Source of the DNA: Diphasiastrum complanatum
Taxonomy: Eukaryota; Streptophyta; Lycopodiopsida; Lycopodiales; Lycopodiaceae
Assembly (NCBI GenBank): GCA_029204225.1
Contig: CM055098.1
Location: 14,398,533-14,462,532 of the forward strand
Reading direction: 5' to 3'
Length of the DNA: 64,000 bases
Shown here piece by piece: positions 47,600 to 57,750 of the stretch. The position numbers were made by a program, and so were the translations under genes. The notes beneath the pieces are model-generated. The model saw nothing but the letters and a program-made list of their open reading frames with translations. It made no database searches and was not told the DNA's origin. Within the stretch, counting starts at the first letter, position 1. The number at the start of each line of letters is the position of its first letter.

Positions 47600-48600
47600 T
47601 GGCTACGACAATCCATACCAGAATAGCAATCAGTCTCGATGGTGCAAATTACAGAATCTGAAAATTTAAAATCAAAACACTCCTAAAGGGCGAAGGCATC
47701 TGGTCGGTGACCGAGCTCTCAGAGGTGCAGCCTCCAGAGGGAGACCCGAGGAGAGCTGAATGGATCAAAAAGGATGAGGGCGCAATGGCGATCATCGTTT
47801 TGTCCATAAATGGAAATCTACTCATGCAGATTGAAGACTGCGAAAGCAGCCATGCAGCATGGGAAAGATTAAAGCAGAAGTATGAAGTGAGGACTGCAGC
47901 TTCAGTCATGCACCTTCACAATTAGCTGCAATCAATACGGTGGGATGGCAACCAGTTGGATCAACATGTTGAGAAGATCAAAATGATCTTCACTCAACTC
48001 GCTGCATCAGGACAGGAGCACCAGGTCCCAGCACCGCAGCAGCTGATGTACTTCATGAAATCTCTACGGATGTCCTATCATTTGCTAAGAATGCTCATAC
48101 TGAGTCTACCAGATATGACATTCGACAAAGCAGTCAGTCTTGTCGCTGATGAGAGACTGATGAGAGATGAAGGAGAGGGAAGCAGTGATCGAGAGAAGGC
48201 TCTCTTCATCAAAGAAAGAAGAAGAACAAAAACAAGCCAAGATTAGAGAAGATGAAGTCCTCAAATCAACAATCTTGTTCCTGCAATCACTGCTACAAAC
48301 CAGGCCATACGGCCAACAAATGCTAGTTCAATCCAGCAATACCTTGCATGCACTGCAAGAAGAAAAGGCATTCTACATACGATTGCAGATTCAACCCAAA
48401 AAGAAAAAACAAAGCTGAAAAGGCAAACATTGCAGAATCATCTAAAGATGTAGAAAGAGGTGACGAAGCTTTCATGATACTCGACAAAACTTCGACAAGC
48501 TACTCCGAACATGACTATGATGTGGTCATCGATTCAGGAGCAACATCTCACATAACCTGCAACAACAAGATCTTGATCAACTTTTGCGAACTCGAAAATG
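47600..48600 (+). pseudogene. Copia F: gag with two zinc knuckles, and protease start
   Basis: From ATG 47600 the gag gives MATTIHTRIAISLDGANYRI, GIWSVTELSEVQPP, CESSHAAWERLKQKYE, DQHVEKIKMIFTQLAA and FDKAVSLVADERLM. Two CCHC boxes follow: CNHCYKPGHTANKC and CMHCKKKRHSTYDC. Protease starts VVIDSGATSHITC at about 48525. Stops interrupt it at several points (after NYRI, after MHLHN, after TSQD, after TANKC), and a frameshift occurs near 48600. Confidence 0.85.
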
Positions 48601-49843
48601 ACAGAGGTGATTCTAGGCGATGGAAGCAGACACGATGTCAAGGGCATCAGCTCTCTACAGCTACGAACATTGTCAGGCCAAGCAGAGCTGCCAGGAGCAC
48701 TCTATGTGCCCTCACTCAGAAAAGATCTGCTACCTATCTCCAAGATGGTAGATCTAGGCATTCGAGTTTTGTTCGATGGCAACAATTGTCGTATGATCGA
48801 GAAGATGACAAACAAGTTGCTGACGGTCAGATGCAAAGAAGGAAACCTCTACCAGGCCAAAATAATTAGCAACTTTGATAGCATATTAAATGCTTCAGAA
48901 AACGAAGATCAGCTCTTGAATAGGAGAATGTATCATCTAAACATGCGGAGCCTGTACGACATGAGCACAAAGGACATTGTCACATGTCTCAAAATATCAA
49001 GGCCTGAGGCTGAGTTCTGCGAAGCTTGTCAGAAAGACAAGCAACATCGGAATCCATTCACACACGAAGGAAGAAGAGCCAAGAAAGTTCTTGAGCTTGT
49101 CCACTCTGATGTGTGTGGACTGATGAAAACAGATTCGCTCTCAGGTTCGAGATATTTTCTAACGCTCATAGATGATTACAGTCGAATGACCACAATCTAC
49201 TACTTGAAGAAGAAATCTGAAGTATTTAATTCTTTCAAGAAGTTCGTGGCATTCGTAGAGCGACATACCTCAAAAAGGATACAGATCCTTAGATCTGACA
49301 ATGGAGGTGAATACAAAAGCACAAAATTCTCAAGATTCTACGAAGAACAGGGGATTGAACACTAGTTCACTCCCGCATACACACTAGAATACAACAGTGT
49401 GGCCGAAAGAAAAAAACAGAACGCTAGTTGAAGGATCCAGATGCATGATAGCACAGGCTCAATTGCCAGGCCAATTCTGGGCCGAGGCAATAGCTACAAC
49501 TGTACACCTGCAGAACGGATCTACAATGACAGTGCTGGAGAACAAAACACCATACGAGATGTGGACAGGCAGAAAGCTTGATCTGTCATACGCACTAGTG
49601 TTTGGATGTGCAGCATACAAGCACATTCCAAAGGAAAGGAGAAGCGAGCTTGATGACAAATCCGAGCAAACAATCATGGTCGGCTACTTGAATGGAACAC
49701 ATGTGTACAGACTCTACGATCCAACCACGAAGAAGGTTGTTTCGAGCAGAGATGTAAAGTTCGACGAGTCCACATTCCCTAGACTGAAAGACGAAAGAGG
49801 CCATGCGATCTTCACATTGCTGCCTATTCAAGAGGGAGATTGA
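48598..49843 (+). pseudogene. Copia F: protease end and integrase
   Basis: ORF 48598-49365 covers the protease end (LPGALYVPSLRKDLLPISKM), GAG-preintegrase (RMYHLNMRSLYDM, CEACQKDKQH) and integrase core LVHSDVCGL and LRSDNGGEYKS. After TAG 49363-49365 and a frameshift near 49415 the catalytic Glu lies in SVAERK, then PGQFWAEAIATTVHLQN and FGCAAYKHIPKE. Only two defects break integrase, so this copy is younger than most in the window. Confidence 0.9.
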
Positions 49844-50693
49844 GGACAGTCATCAAATCAGAATGCAGGACCCCAGACTCCAGAGCATCAGGAAACAGAG
49901 GATCGACCCCACGAACAAGAAATGTTCGATCAGCGACGAAACGAACCTCGAAGGTCAACAAGACAAAGAAGACCTCCAGACCGCTATTTTGACAATCTTC
50001 AATGGAGCGAAGACACGTAGTTTGAGTACTGCAGCTTCACAGAAGGGCCAACAACATACCAAGAAGCTATCGAGAGTCCAGAGGGAGAATTCTGGAAACA
50101 GGCAATGTCAGAAGAGATCGAGTCGATGAGGCAAAACGAGGCATGGACATTAGAGCCACTGCTACAAAAAAGAAAAGTAGTCGACTGCAAATGGGTGTAC
50201 AAGAAAAAGCTGAAATCAGATGGCACCCTTGGCCGCTACAAAGCAAGGCTTGTCGCGAAGGGCTACACGCAGAGATATGGTGTCAACTATTTCGACACAT
50301 TCGCCCATGGTCAAGATGACAACCATAAGGCTGCTCCTTGCATATGCCACATAGTACAATCTGGAAATTCACCAGATTGACATGAAAACAGCCTTTCTCC
50401 ACGGAGATCTAGAGGAGAAAATTTTCATGAAGCAACCTAAAGGCTATGAAGACCCCGACAACAGACAATATGTCTGTCGATTGCAGAGATGCATCTACAA
50501 TCTAAAACAGACATCACGAGCCTGGTACAAAAAGCTTGATGGTCTTTTGAAGTCTCTAGACTTCAATCCTACTCAACCAGACTGTAATGTCTACATCAAA
50601 AGAGTAGGAAAGGATTTTGTGATACTGACCATTTTCGTGGATGATTCGCTGATGATAGGAAATTCCTTGATGTTGATCAAAGAAACAGCATAA
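49844..50693 (+). pseudogene. Copia F: reverse transcriptase, truncated at the palm
   Basis: MSEEIESMRQNEAWTLEPL, DCKWVYKKKLKSDG, KARLVAKGYTQRYG, a frameshift with stop after SGNSPD, then MKTAFLHGDLEEKIFMKQPK, YNLKQTSRAWYKKLDGL and the active site TIFVDDSLMIGN at about 50630-50665. The sequence ends at 50691 just after the active site. The next DNA is P450 copy 3 (minus), so RNase H and the 3' LTR are lost. Confidence 0.9.
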
Positions 50694-50818
50694 GCAGTCG
50701 TTCTATCTTATTCTGTGGAAATTGTAAATCAAGCCTGTAGGTCTCATGCTAACAAATGTTCCCGGAAAGCAAACTTCGGACTTCTCCGGTAAATCATTAA
50801 TAAAGAGAAAGGACTCAC

Positions 50819-51568
50819 TCTCAGCTAGTTTAAAGCCTTTGGGCTGTCGGTCAAGAATGCGATCGCGAAAAGAACAGCTGTTGCTGTGGAAACATGTCCA
50901 GCCGAGAGCAATCCAAGAAAGTAATCCATGATCTGCTCGTTACTCATCCTATCCTCAGGCTGCATCTCAGTACTGGACACAGTTGCGAGTAGGTCCTTGT
51001 GATCGTCTTCTTCAAGACTTTTTCTTGAATCGATAACTTGGGTGAGTCTCTTTAAAATTCTCCCCCGAGCCTGTAGACGCAAGTGGTTCTCAGTTGACAA
51101 GCTCCTCTCTCTTTAGTTTATCTTATAATCACCATTTAAGATGGAATGGAGGAAGCAGCTCGGTGAAGTACCAAGATTTTCTATGTCCCGCCTTAATTAA
51201 AGGGATCAGGCAGTGAATAAATTATGTACCTGCACTGCCTTCGCGTAAGTGGAGCCAGGAATTTCAAGCGGAAGAGATAATATGCCGTCGAACAGCTGAT
51301 AGTACTCCTTCATGAGACTGTCAGACTCTTCTCCAGGGCCAAGTTTATATTATACATACTTGGCGACGCGGTTGTTGACGAAAGGTTCGGGATCGGAGGT
51401 GGAGAAGTAAGACATGAACTCCATCGTCTCTCCCACCCAAGGAAATCCCGTAGAACCTTTTGGCAATCTTTTCACGTCGTTGCCCTGCTTTCTCCATCTC
51501 CGCAGAAACAGTGCCAATATTATTGTTATCAATACAACTACCGCTGCCGACAACACCGCCATCGCCAT
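50819..51568 (-). pseudogene. CYP90A-like cytochrome P450, N-terminal exons (copy 3)
   Basis: ATG at 51568. Residues 2-21 form a membrane anchor (MAMAVLSAAVVVLITIILAL), followed by RRWRKQ, the hinge LPKGSTGFPWVGETMEFM and SDPEPFVNNRVAKY, as in CYP90A. A stop (about 51348) then lies at a deletion joint. Directly after it comes a later segment, GPGEESDSLMKEYYQLFDG to TYAKAVQ, with donor at 51229. Exon 51070-50819 encodes ARGRILKRLTQVIDS through the I-helix AGHVSTATAV, where CYP90 enzymes have AGYETT. A TAG replaces the Gln expected after KALN. The K-helix, heme and last exons are absent; element F begins about 130 bp further on. It is non-functional as it stands. Confidence 0.85.
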
Positions 51569-51710
51569 CTAATTTATTCTCTCTTCCCCACTCTCACTCT
51601 ATAGGAGTCTATCCCTCTCCTCTCCAGCTCTCTGCACAAAATATGGTTTGCAAAAGTAGTATGCTCGTGGTAGTACGAGTGTCATTCCATCCGTTTGTGT
51701 ATGTATTACA

Positions 51711-51720
51711 TATATAAATA
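51711..51720 (-). promoter_or_regulatory. TATA box of P450 copy 3
   Basis: TATTTATATA on the minus strand, 143 bp upstream of the ATG. The leader between is pyrimidine- then purine-rich and ends GAGAATAAATTAG before ATGGCG. Spacing suits a plant core promoter, so this copy once had its own promoter. Confidence 0.5.
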
Positions 51721-52025
51721 CTCTTCTTCTTTTTTGACGTGAATGTGTGTTGTGTTTTTAAGGAGGATGCCAAGAAAGAGTAAGAGTAGTGCAGCTGCCA
51801 ACGTGTAGGCAGAGAGTTGTCGGAAGCAGTCAATGGGCGTGAAACGAAAGAAAACGCTATGGCCTTCGCGCCTTCTATTCGTAAAGTTCGGAGAAGCACG
51901 CAAGGTGGTGTGCATTGAGTGTGGGATCATGGCCCATGAGAGAAGACTGCTCAAGTCTTGACAAGACAAGACAACTTGACAAGACAAGAAAAGACAAAAG
52001 TCATGGAATCTTGAAACTTTGAAAG
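51721..52025 (-). other. Upstream region of P450 copy 3
   Basis: Non-coding. The distal part (51930-52025) is the inverted match of 39540-39655 with its repeated CTTGACAAGACAAGA units. Nothing else is recognised. Confidence 0.5.
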
Positions 52026-52385
52026 TTATTAGCATGGGTGGCCGATTCTTTGTTAAAACAAGTTGCTTAATTATCCAGAATGTGCTTCCCCCCCCTCCTC
52101 CCAAAAACTCGTATACCAAATTGTACTTTATATATATACAATACATTTATATTGTATTTTTATACATCAATTTAAAAAAATACAAACCATAAATCTCAAA
52201 TAACATTACAAAGAGAAACATAATTAAGACAAAAAGCATTCAATTTCGAAACTTAAAATGCTACATCAATTTGCATTCTCCAAAAGTTTATCTGCAAGTT
52301 TGATTGACATTAACTACCAACTTATCTCTATTTGCCTGGAATACGTAAACGAACTACAAACAAAACCAGTCTTAGAAAAATCGAA

Positions 52386-52685
52386 CTAATTTCCACAATT
52401 ACTACTAATTTTGTCCACAATGCTACTTCCAACAATACTACAACAATTGACGCCATCGAGATTCTTCGGGTAACTTGAAATCAAACCATCAATTTTGTAC
52501 AACACATCTTGGCAGCCCCACAACTCATCATCAATGGGGAAGAAAGATTCAACAACAAAAGAACTAGTTGGCGATCCATAGCATCTCTTCTCATACTCCA
52601 ATGCAACTTGTCATGACACATCGCCGCCAGTACCAGCCACAGCAGATGCAACCATGACGAGATCCAGGAAGAAAATTGAAACCAT
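52386..52685 (-). pseudogene. Possible small secreted cysteine-rich protein (ECA1/EC1-like), one internal stop
   Basis: From ATG 52685 the frame encodes a hydrophobic N-terminus (MVSIFFLDLVMVASAVAG) that could be a signal peptide, then TGA at codon 25 (52611-52613), then runs open to TAG at 52386, 99 residues in all. The C-terminal half has RCYGS, WGCQDVLYKIDG, VNCCSIVGSSI and ISSNC. The spacing C...CC...C near a W-x-C resembles the prolamin-like domain of plant egg-cell-secreted and ECA1 proteins, but the second Cys of that motif is not in its usual place. I infer the family from pattern only. It lies inside the TIR-bearing insertion. Confidence 0.3.
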
Positions 52686-52838
52686 CGAGAGAAGAAAGAA
52701 TGACACACAACAACAACGCAAAAGAATCAGAATAGCTCGAGTTGTGAGGTCACATCAAAGGCAGTTAAAACCATATATATGATATTAAAAGCGTAGATAC
52801 AAAGGCCACCCCCACTAATAACGTTAGTTAACGGGTTT

Positions 52839-52925
52839 TGGTGGCCTGTTATGAAAAATTCCAAAGCCACGGGCCACCAAGGCCCATTATCACCCGTGGC
52901 TTTGGAATTTTCCATAACGGGCCAC
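52839..52925. repeat. Long hairpin (34-nt arms, 19-nt loop)
   Basis: Left arm 52839-52872 and right arm 52892-52925 pair at 32 of 34 positions; the core of the left arm is ATTCCAAAGCCACGGG. The loop CCACCAAGGCCCATTATCA partly repeats next to the right arm (CCACCAAGGCCCATTATC at 52921-52938). Such near-perfect arms are typical of MITE ends and of precursors of small RNAs. Confidence 0.75.
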
Positions 52926-53014
52926 CAAGGCCCATTATCTAATACGTAATTCTCCTAAATTTGCTCCAAATTCATACATTGGAGTCTCAATTTATCCAAA
53001 AGGTGAGCAATGGT

Positions 53015-53350
53015 CATGGGTGGGTCCCATGGGATGAAACAAGCACCATTTCATGACACTATCTTTCTAAAAATCTTGAAGGTTAAGAATACTAGTTTTA
53101 TTTTATCTATTTTGATATGCAAACTCTTCGAACATAAAAGTTTGGAATGAAATAATATGCAGATTTGAGATACGACAATATACACAATCAACCCATTCAA
53201 ATATTGACATGTGACACATTTTGAAACCTTTATGCAAGGTAACGTGTTGTGCATTCTAGCAGGTAAGGTACCAGTGATGCCACAACTTGATTGATATCCA
53301 ATACATAATTAACAAGGTGATCTGAAAGATCTTGATTGAGCAGGTTCACC
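53015..53350 (+). repeat. Dispersed repeat R, copy 2
   Basis: Same sequence and orientation as 43870-44240. It lies between the P450 upstream region and the end of gypsy J. Relative to the sense of the neighbouring gypsy elements, R is in opposite orientation in the two places, so it is not part of those elements. Confidence 0.65.
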
Positions 53351-53422
53351 CGATGATTCATCCAACAGGTCCAATTTGTCTCCAGAACCAAGATGCTCAC
53401 CTTCACGTAGACTCTTCTTGAG

Positions 53423-54469
53423 TCAGCTTATGTGACAAACCAGGTGCACTTGAGTTCCTTCCGGGAGGTCCAACTGGTAAGCTAAGGATTCGATCTTTTT
53501 CAAGATTTGATACGGTCCTCTATATTTAGGGGACAATTTATAATGCTTGCCGGTATGCATTACACTAGAATCCTTTGGGATTCTCAAATATACCCAATCC
53601 CCCACTTGAAAGTCTTGCGGTGATCTTTTCAGATTTGTATAATGTCGGTCCCTATCATGGGCACACTGGACATTTTCACGTGCAATCCGTAGCATTTCCT
53701 ACATATCATGTAGGAAATCCACTATCTTCTGAAACTTGATCGTCCGAGTCTCTACCGCAATTGGTGATCTAGGCTCAAATCCGTACATAAGCATAAATGG
53801 GCTATAACCGATAGCCGAATGCTTACTACTATTATAGACAAACTCACTTAATGGAAGATACTTCTCCCAATCAGATTGCCATCGAGAAACATATGCCCAA
53901 AGCATTTGTTCCATCGTCAAATTTGTTCTTTATATTTGACCATCTGTTTCGGGATGATCGGAAGAACCCAAGCTCAAGGTCATCTCCAGTTTAGCAAACA
54001 TGGCTGACCAAAAGTGACCAGTGGACTTCGGATTGTGATCGCTCACAATATTACTTGGTAATCCGTAAAGTCTAAACAAACACTCGACAAATGTCTGAGC
54101 TAAATCAGAAGCCTTTGCGGTGTTCTTTACCGGAATAAACATAGCCAATTTGGTAAGACGGTCGACCACAACCCAAATTGCATCATGTTATTTATTCGTC
54201 CGCTGTAACCCAACCACGAAATCCATGGATATATTATCTCATCTTTTATCCAGGATATTTAATGGATGCAACAATCCACCAGCCTTATGGCACTCTGCCT
54301 TATTCAACTGGCATTGGTCACACTTGACCACATAAGATTCTACAAAGGGCTTGAGTTTGGCCAATAAAAGTCCCTTTGTACCAAATCCAATGTACAAATG
54401 ATGTATGCCGGGATGTCCAGCGCATGGTGAGTCATGACATTCATAATTTTTTTTTATTTTTAGCAACAT
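53423..54469 (-). pseudogene. Ty3/gypsy J: integrase
   Basis: Zinc domain NYECHDSPCAGHPGIHH ... VVKCDQCQLNKAEC, then MDFVVGLQRTNK and a stop, MVDRLTKLAMFIPVK, VSDHNPKSTGHFW and DHPETDGQI followed by a stop where the catalytic Glu codon should be. The C-terminal segment (FQVGDWVYLRIPKDSS, LSPKYRGPYQILKKIE) ends near 53423. At least four stops or frame changes make it inactive. Confidence 0.9.
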
Positions 54470-56003
54470 CTACATCTGGCACACAAACCTTCCCTTTACT
54501 GAACAAAAGTCCATTAGGATAGAGAAGTCATCAGCACCCTTTTTGTCCTTGCCCCCAGATTGACCACCGTGAACATCAGTCTCGCTTGATGAAACTGCCA
54601 GAACCCTATTCCAGATTGGTCCAAAATGTGGGTCTTTCTCAAAAAGACCTCTTAGGGAGAGATAAAAGTATGTACTAATTTTAGTGAAAGAAAGTTCATT
54701 CACTTCACCAATTCGACTAAGTGCATCAGCCACCTGATTAGAGGTGTCTTTGATATACTGCACTTCAAAGTCAAATTCTTGCATGAGTTCTGTCCATCTA
54801 GCCTTACGATCTCTTAAATCATTTTGATTACATAAATACTTAAAAGGTTGGTGATCCGTGTAAACCATGAACTTATTACCATACAGGTAATGTCTCTATG
54901 ATTTCAAGCATGGATCACCACAAAAAGCTCTTTTTCCTGCATGGTATATCTGACCTGCGCATCGGTTAGTTTTTTCCAAAAGGCTGGCCCTCCTGTAAGA
55001 GAACATCTCCAATAGCCATATCACTCGCGTCAGTCTTAATGACGAACGACAAATCTGGATTCGCTATCCACAAGACTAGAGCTAACACAATTAGAAGCTT
55101 GAGTTTTTGAAAACTCTCATCTAGCTTCTCATTCCATCTTATAGGAGTTCTTGGCCTACCTTTGCGACTTTTCACTCCTTTCAACGTATTGTTGAGAGGC
55201 GTAGCAATCTTTGAATACTCCTCAACAAATCTACAAAAAAATATAGTGAAACCTAAGAATGACTTAAGCTCACGAACCGTTTGAGGGACTGGCCATTCCA
55301 CAACTGTCTTCACCTTTTCCTTGTTAATCTTGATCCCAAAAGAGGTGATCTTATGACCAAGGTAAAGGAGTTATTTTTAAAGAATTCACACTTTGATTTC
55401 TTTGCATAAAGCTTCTCTTGTCTGAAGATACATAAGACAATATAGAGATGCTTAGCATGCTCTTTGAGTGTTCTACTGTAGATCAAAATATCATCAAAAA
55501 ATGCTACCACAAACTTTTCCAAATATGGACAAAATAAATCGTTCATCATTTGCTGGAAAGTTTTTGGTGCATTTGTTAATCCAAAGGACAAAACTAAAAA
55601 CTCGTAGTGGCCAAACCTAGTCCCAAAACCGGTCTTAGATACATCTTCTAGATGTATCCTGATCTGATGGTATCCCGTAGATCCCTGATCTGATGGTATC
55701 CTATAGGTAGATTGATTTTCGTGAAATATTTAGCTCCATTCCATCTTGGGCAACTAGTGTCTATTTTTTACAATAAGTTTGTTTAGACCCTTGTAATCTA
55801 CACACAACCGAAAAAACCCCATATTTCTTACTCTTAAGAAGGACAGGTGCTCCCCATGGAGACTCACTTGGTCTGAGGTGCCCTATCATGAGATATTCCT
55901 CGATTTGTCTAGCCACTTCCTCCTCTTCCTTTTGACTAAACCTATAAGGTTGTCTGAAGATACGACGACTATTGGGCAATAGATCTATCTTATGGTCCAC
56001 CAA
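54470..56003 (-). pseudogene. Ty3/gypsy J: reverse transcriptase and RNase H
   Basis: RT starts MVDHKIDLLPNSRRIFRQPY, IGHLRPSESPWGAPVLL, then after a frameshift [18 protein letters not shown] and [12 protein letters not shown] (active site FFDD). The thumb FLGFTIFFCRFVEEYSKIATPL follows. RNase H has IKTDASDMAIGDVLLQEGQP and VYTDHQPFKYLCNQNDLRDR. A short duplication of CTGATCTGATGGTATCC lies at 55659 and 55685. Order RT-RH-IN identifies Ty3/gypsy. Confidence 0.9.
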
Positions 56004-56125
56004 CCGAGTAAGGTAGTTGTTTCATAAAAACTTCACTAATTTCTTGTTTCAAATCTTGTAGTAACTGTTGTTCCTGATGCAAACTTTTGGTGTTAAAACA
56101 TGAAAACACATTCACATCACCAACA

Positions 56126-56476
56126 TCACAATGCATACATTAAAACCAAATGAAAGAGTTCATAATCAAAATCATGAAGTTTTTCTATTAACTCTTCCGA
56201 GAAAATCATCGGCGATGGCAGTACATCAGTCTCTCCAGTAACAGCTTGTAGTTGGTTAAAAAGATTTTGCATTTGTTTATCATGTTGCTTATTACTTTGG
56301 TGAAGTTCCAGTACTGCTTTGCCCAGAGTTTGCAAAAGCTTATCAGAATCTAGGGTGTCATCACTATCGGGTGATGCTAGATGAAATTCTGTATCCCCCC
56401 TATCACTTCTAGGTGATGTCAGGCGAATTTCAGTGTTTCCCCCCCTTCCCCCAACCAAAACTTCATCTTTATCCAT
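56126..56476 (-). pseudogene. Ty3/gypsy J: gag N-terminal remnant
   Basis: A 116-codon ORF (MDKDEVLVGGRGGNTEIRLT, then LGKAVLELHQSNKQHDKQMQ and QNLFNQLQAV) sits where gag should start. The capsid core, zinc knuckle and protease are missing: RT begins only about 120 bp further on. The ORF starts after a region with no other candidate. Assignment as gag rests on position and on its acidic, coiled-coil-like character. Confidence 0.5.
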
Positions 56477-57031
56477 TTGTTGATAAAAACTGAAAATTTA
56501 AAAAAATTAATGTTCTGTTAATCTCATTTGGGGTATAATTGTTCTTAAATAAAGCAATGTCTAAAAACTTAGTTTTAGTAGACCCACGTGTTTTTTCTTT
56601 TAAAAAAAACTATACCAATGAATCTTCAAATGGAATCAAAGTAATAACAATGCCGAAAAAACCATGTGATACATCGAAATCTAATTAACACATTTACCTA
56701 AGTCATTACGATTCATCTAAAGGGTAAACTGCATTGCATTTGCATTTACATAGTCAATAATGACTAAAATGCTCATGATAAACAAAAAAATGCGGGAAAA
56801 ACAACGCCTAATTAACAGCTGGCTAAATAACTTCTAGCCAACCAGCCCCAGACCACACCCTTTCATGCAAATACCATATATAACCAAAAAAATAACTTAA
56901 GTTAAACTTTTAGTTCAACCCCCCCCCCACCCCCCACCCCCCTCCCCTCCCCTCCTCCTCTATGTATTTCTCTCCACCTTGACTGCACTGGCCTCCTACT
57001 CAGGCCTCCTCTACACGTGTACTGCCAAAAC

Positions 57032-57110
<79 letters not shown>

Positions 57111-57260
57111 GCCAAGAAAGACTGATGGAGGCGCGCCTACAGTGCACCTTGCTTTCTCCACAAATATGTAGGTTTCTTGTGTTCCCAAAGTGCGATGTTT
57201 TTATAGATTACAGATGCATTTGGAGCGATCTACACTTTGCTTAGCTTTATTAAGTTCTTT
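56477..57260 (-). other. Upstream region of gypsy J with C-run and (AG)n microsatellite
   Basis: It contains a C-rich block with C runs (56921-56960) and an uninterrupted (AG)n tract at 57033-57104, which reads (CT)n in the sense of J. No LTR boundary could be fixed. Confidence 0.5.
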
Positions 57261-57750
57261 TGAAGCTCAAGCAATCATTTATTTACAAATTTGTAGGGTT
57301 TAATTTCATCAAGCCAACAGGGTAGATGCTGCCCAAATTTTCTAAAACTAAATTTTGTAGGCTGCCTTTCCTGTTCCACATAATAGGATTTGTTATGAAC
57401 CGAACCATTCAAGAATGACTTTACTTGGCTCCTAAACTGGCAGCACACAGTTAGTTCCCTAGAAAATGCAACATGAACCTGTAACTCTATAAAAAATCGC
57501 CATGCAGACCTATAAATAAATTACCAACACTCACAACAAGTGGTTAGTCCATTTTTGAATCTATTCTTGCCTTTCTCGCCTATTTTAAAGCAAAACCGGT
57601 TCTGTCGTACTATACCAACAAAGATAATATAGATTTTGTAGTAAATAATGTCGAACCCCAAGAGAATAGCGTTTGAAAGTTATATATTTGGTACAATTAT
57701 GATTTATTTCAAATGAAGTGAATTCTTGTGGTTGTCAACAGACATTAGAA
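57261..57750. other. Unassigned region
   Basis: No ORF or repeat recognised. Confidence 0.25.

Larger units (their letters stand above)
52026..52945 (-). mobile_element. TIR-bearing insertion (about 920 bp) in the P450 upstream region
   Basis: Comparison with the inverted reference segment at 39471-39560 shows that CTTGAAAG and TAATTCTC are adjacent there but separated by 920 bp here, so the insertion limits are visible. The left end is TTATTAGCATGGGTGGCC (52026-52043). An inverted partner, TTATTAGTGGGGGTGGCC on the minus strand, lies at 52803-52820 (15 of 18 match), and a weaker one, CGTATTAGATAATGGGCC, at the right limit 52945. There is no transposase. It carries the small ORF at 52386-52685 and a hairpin at 52839-52925. 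It could be a MITE-like or gene-carrying DNA transposon; the superfamily is not determined. Confidence 0.5.

Noticed and set aside
48500-49420. Programmed frameshifting in copia F
   Set aside because: The frame changes at about 48600 and 49415 lie inside protease and integrase domains and have no slippery site with structure; they are ordinary decay.
51350-51568. Exon 1 of P450 copy 3 as a functional short protein
   Set aside because: The 72-codon ORF ends at a deletion joint with a stop and lacks every catalytic part of a P450.
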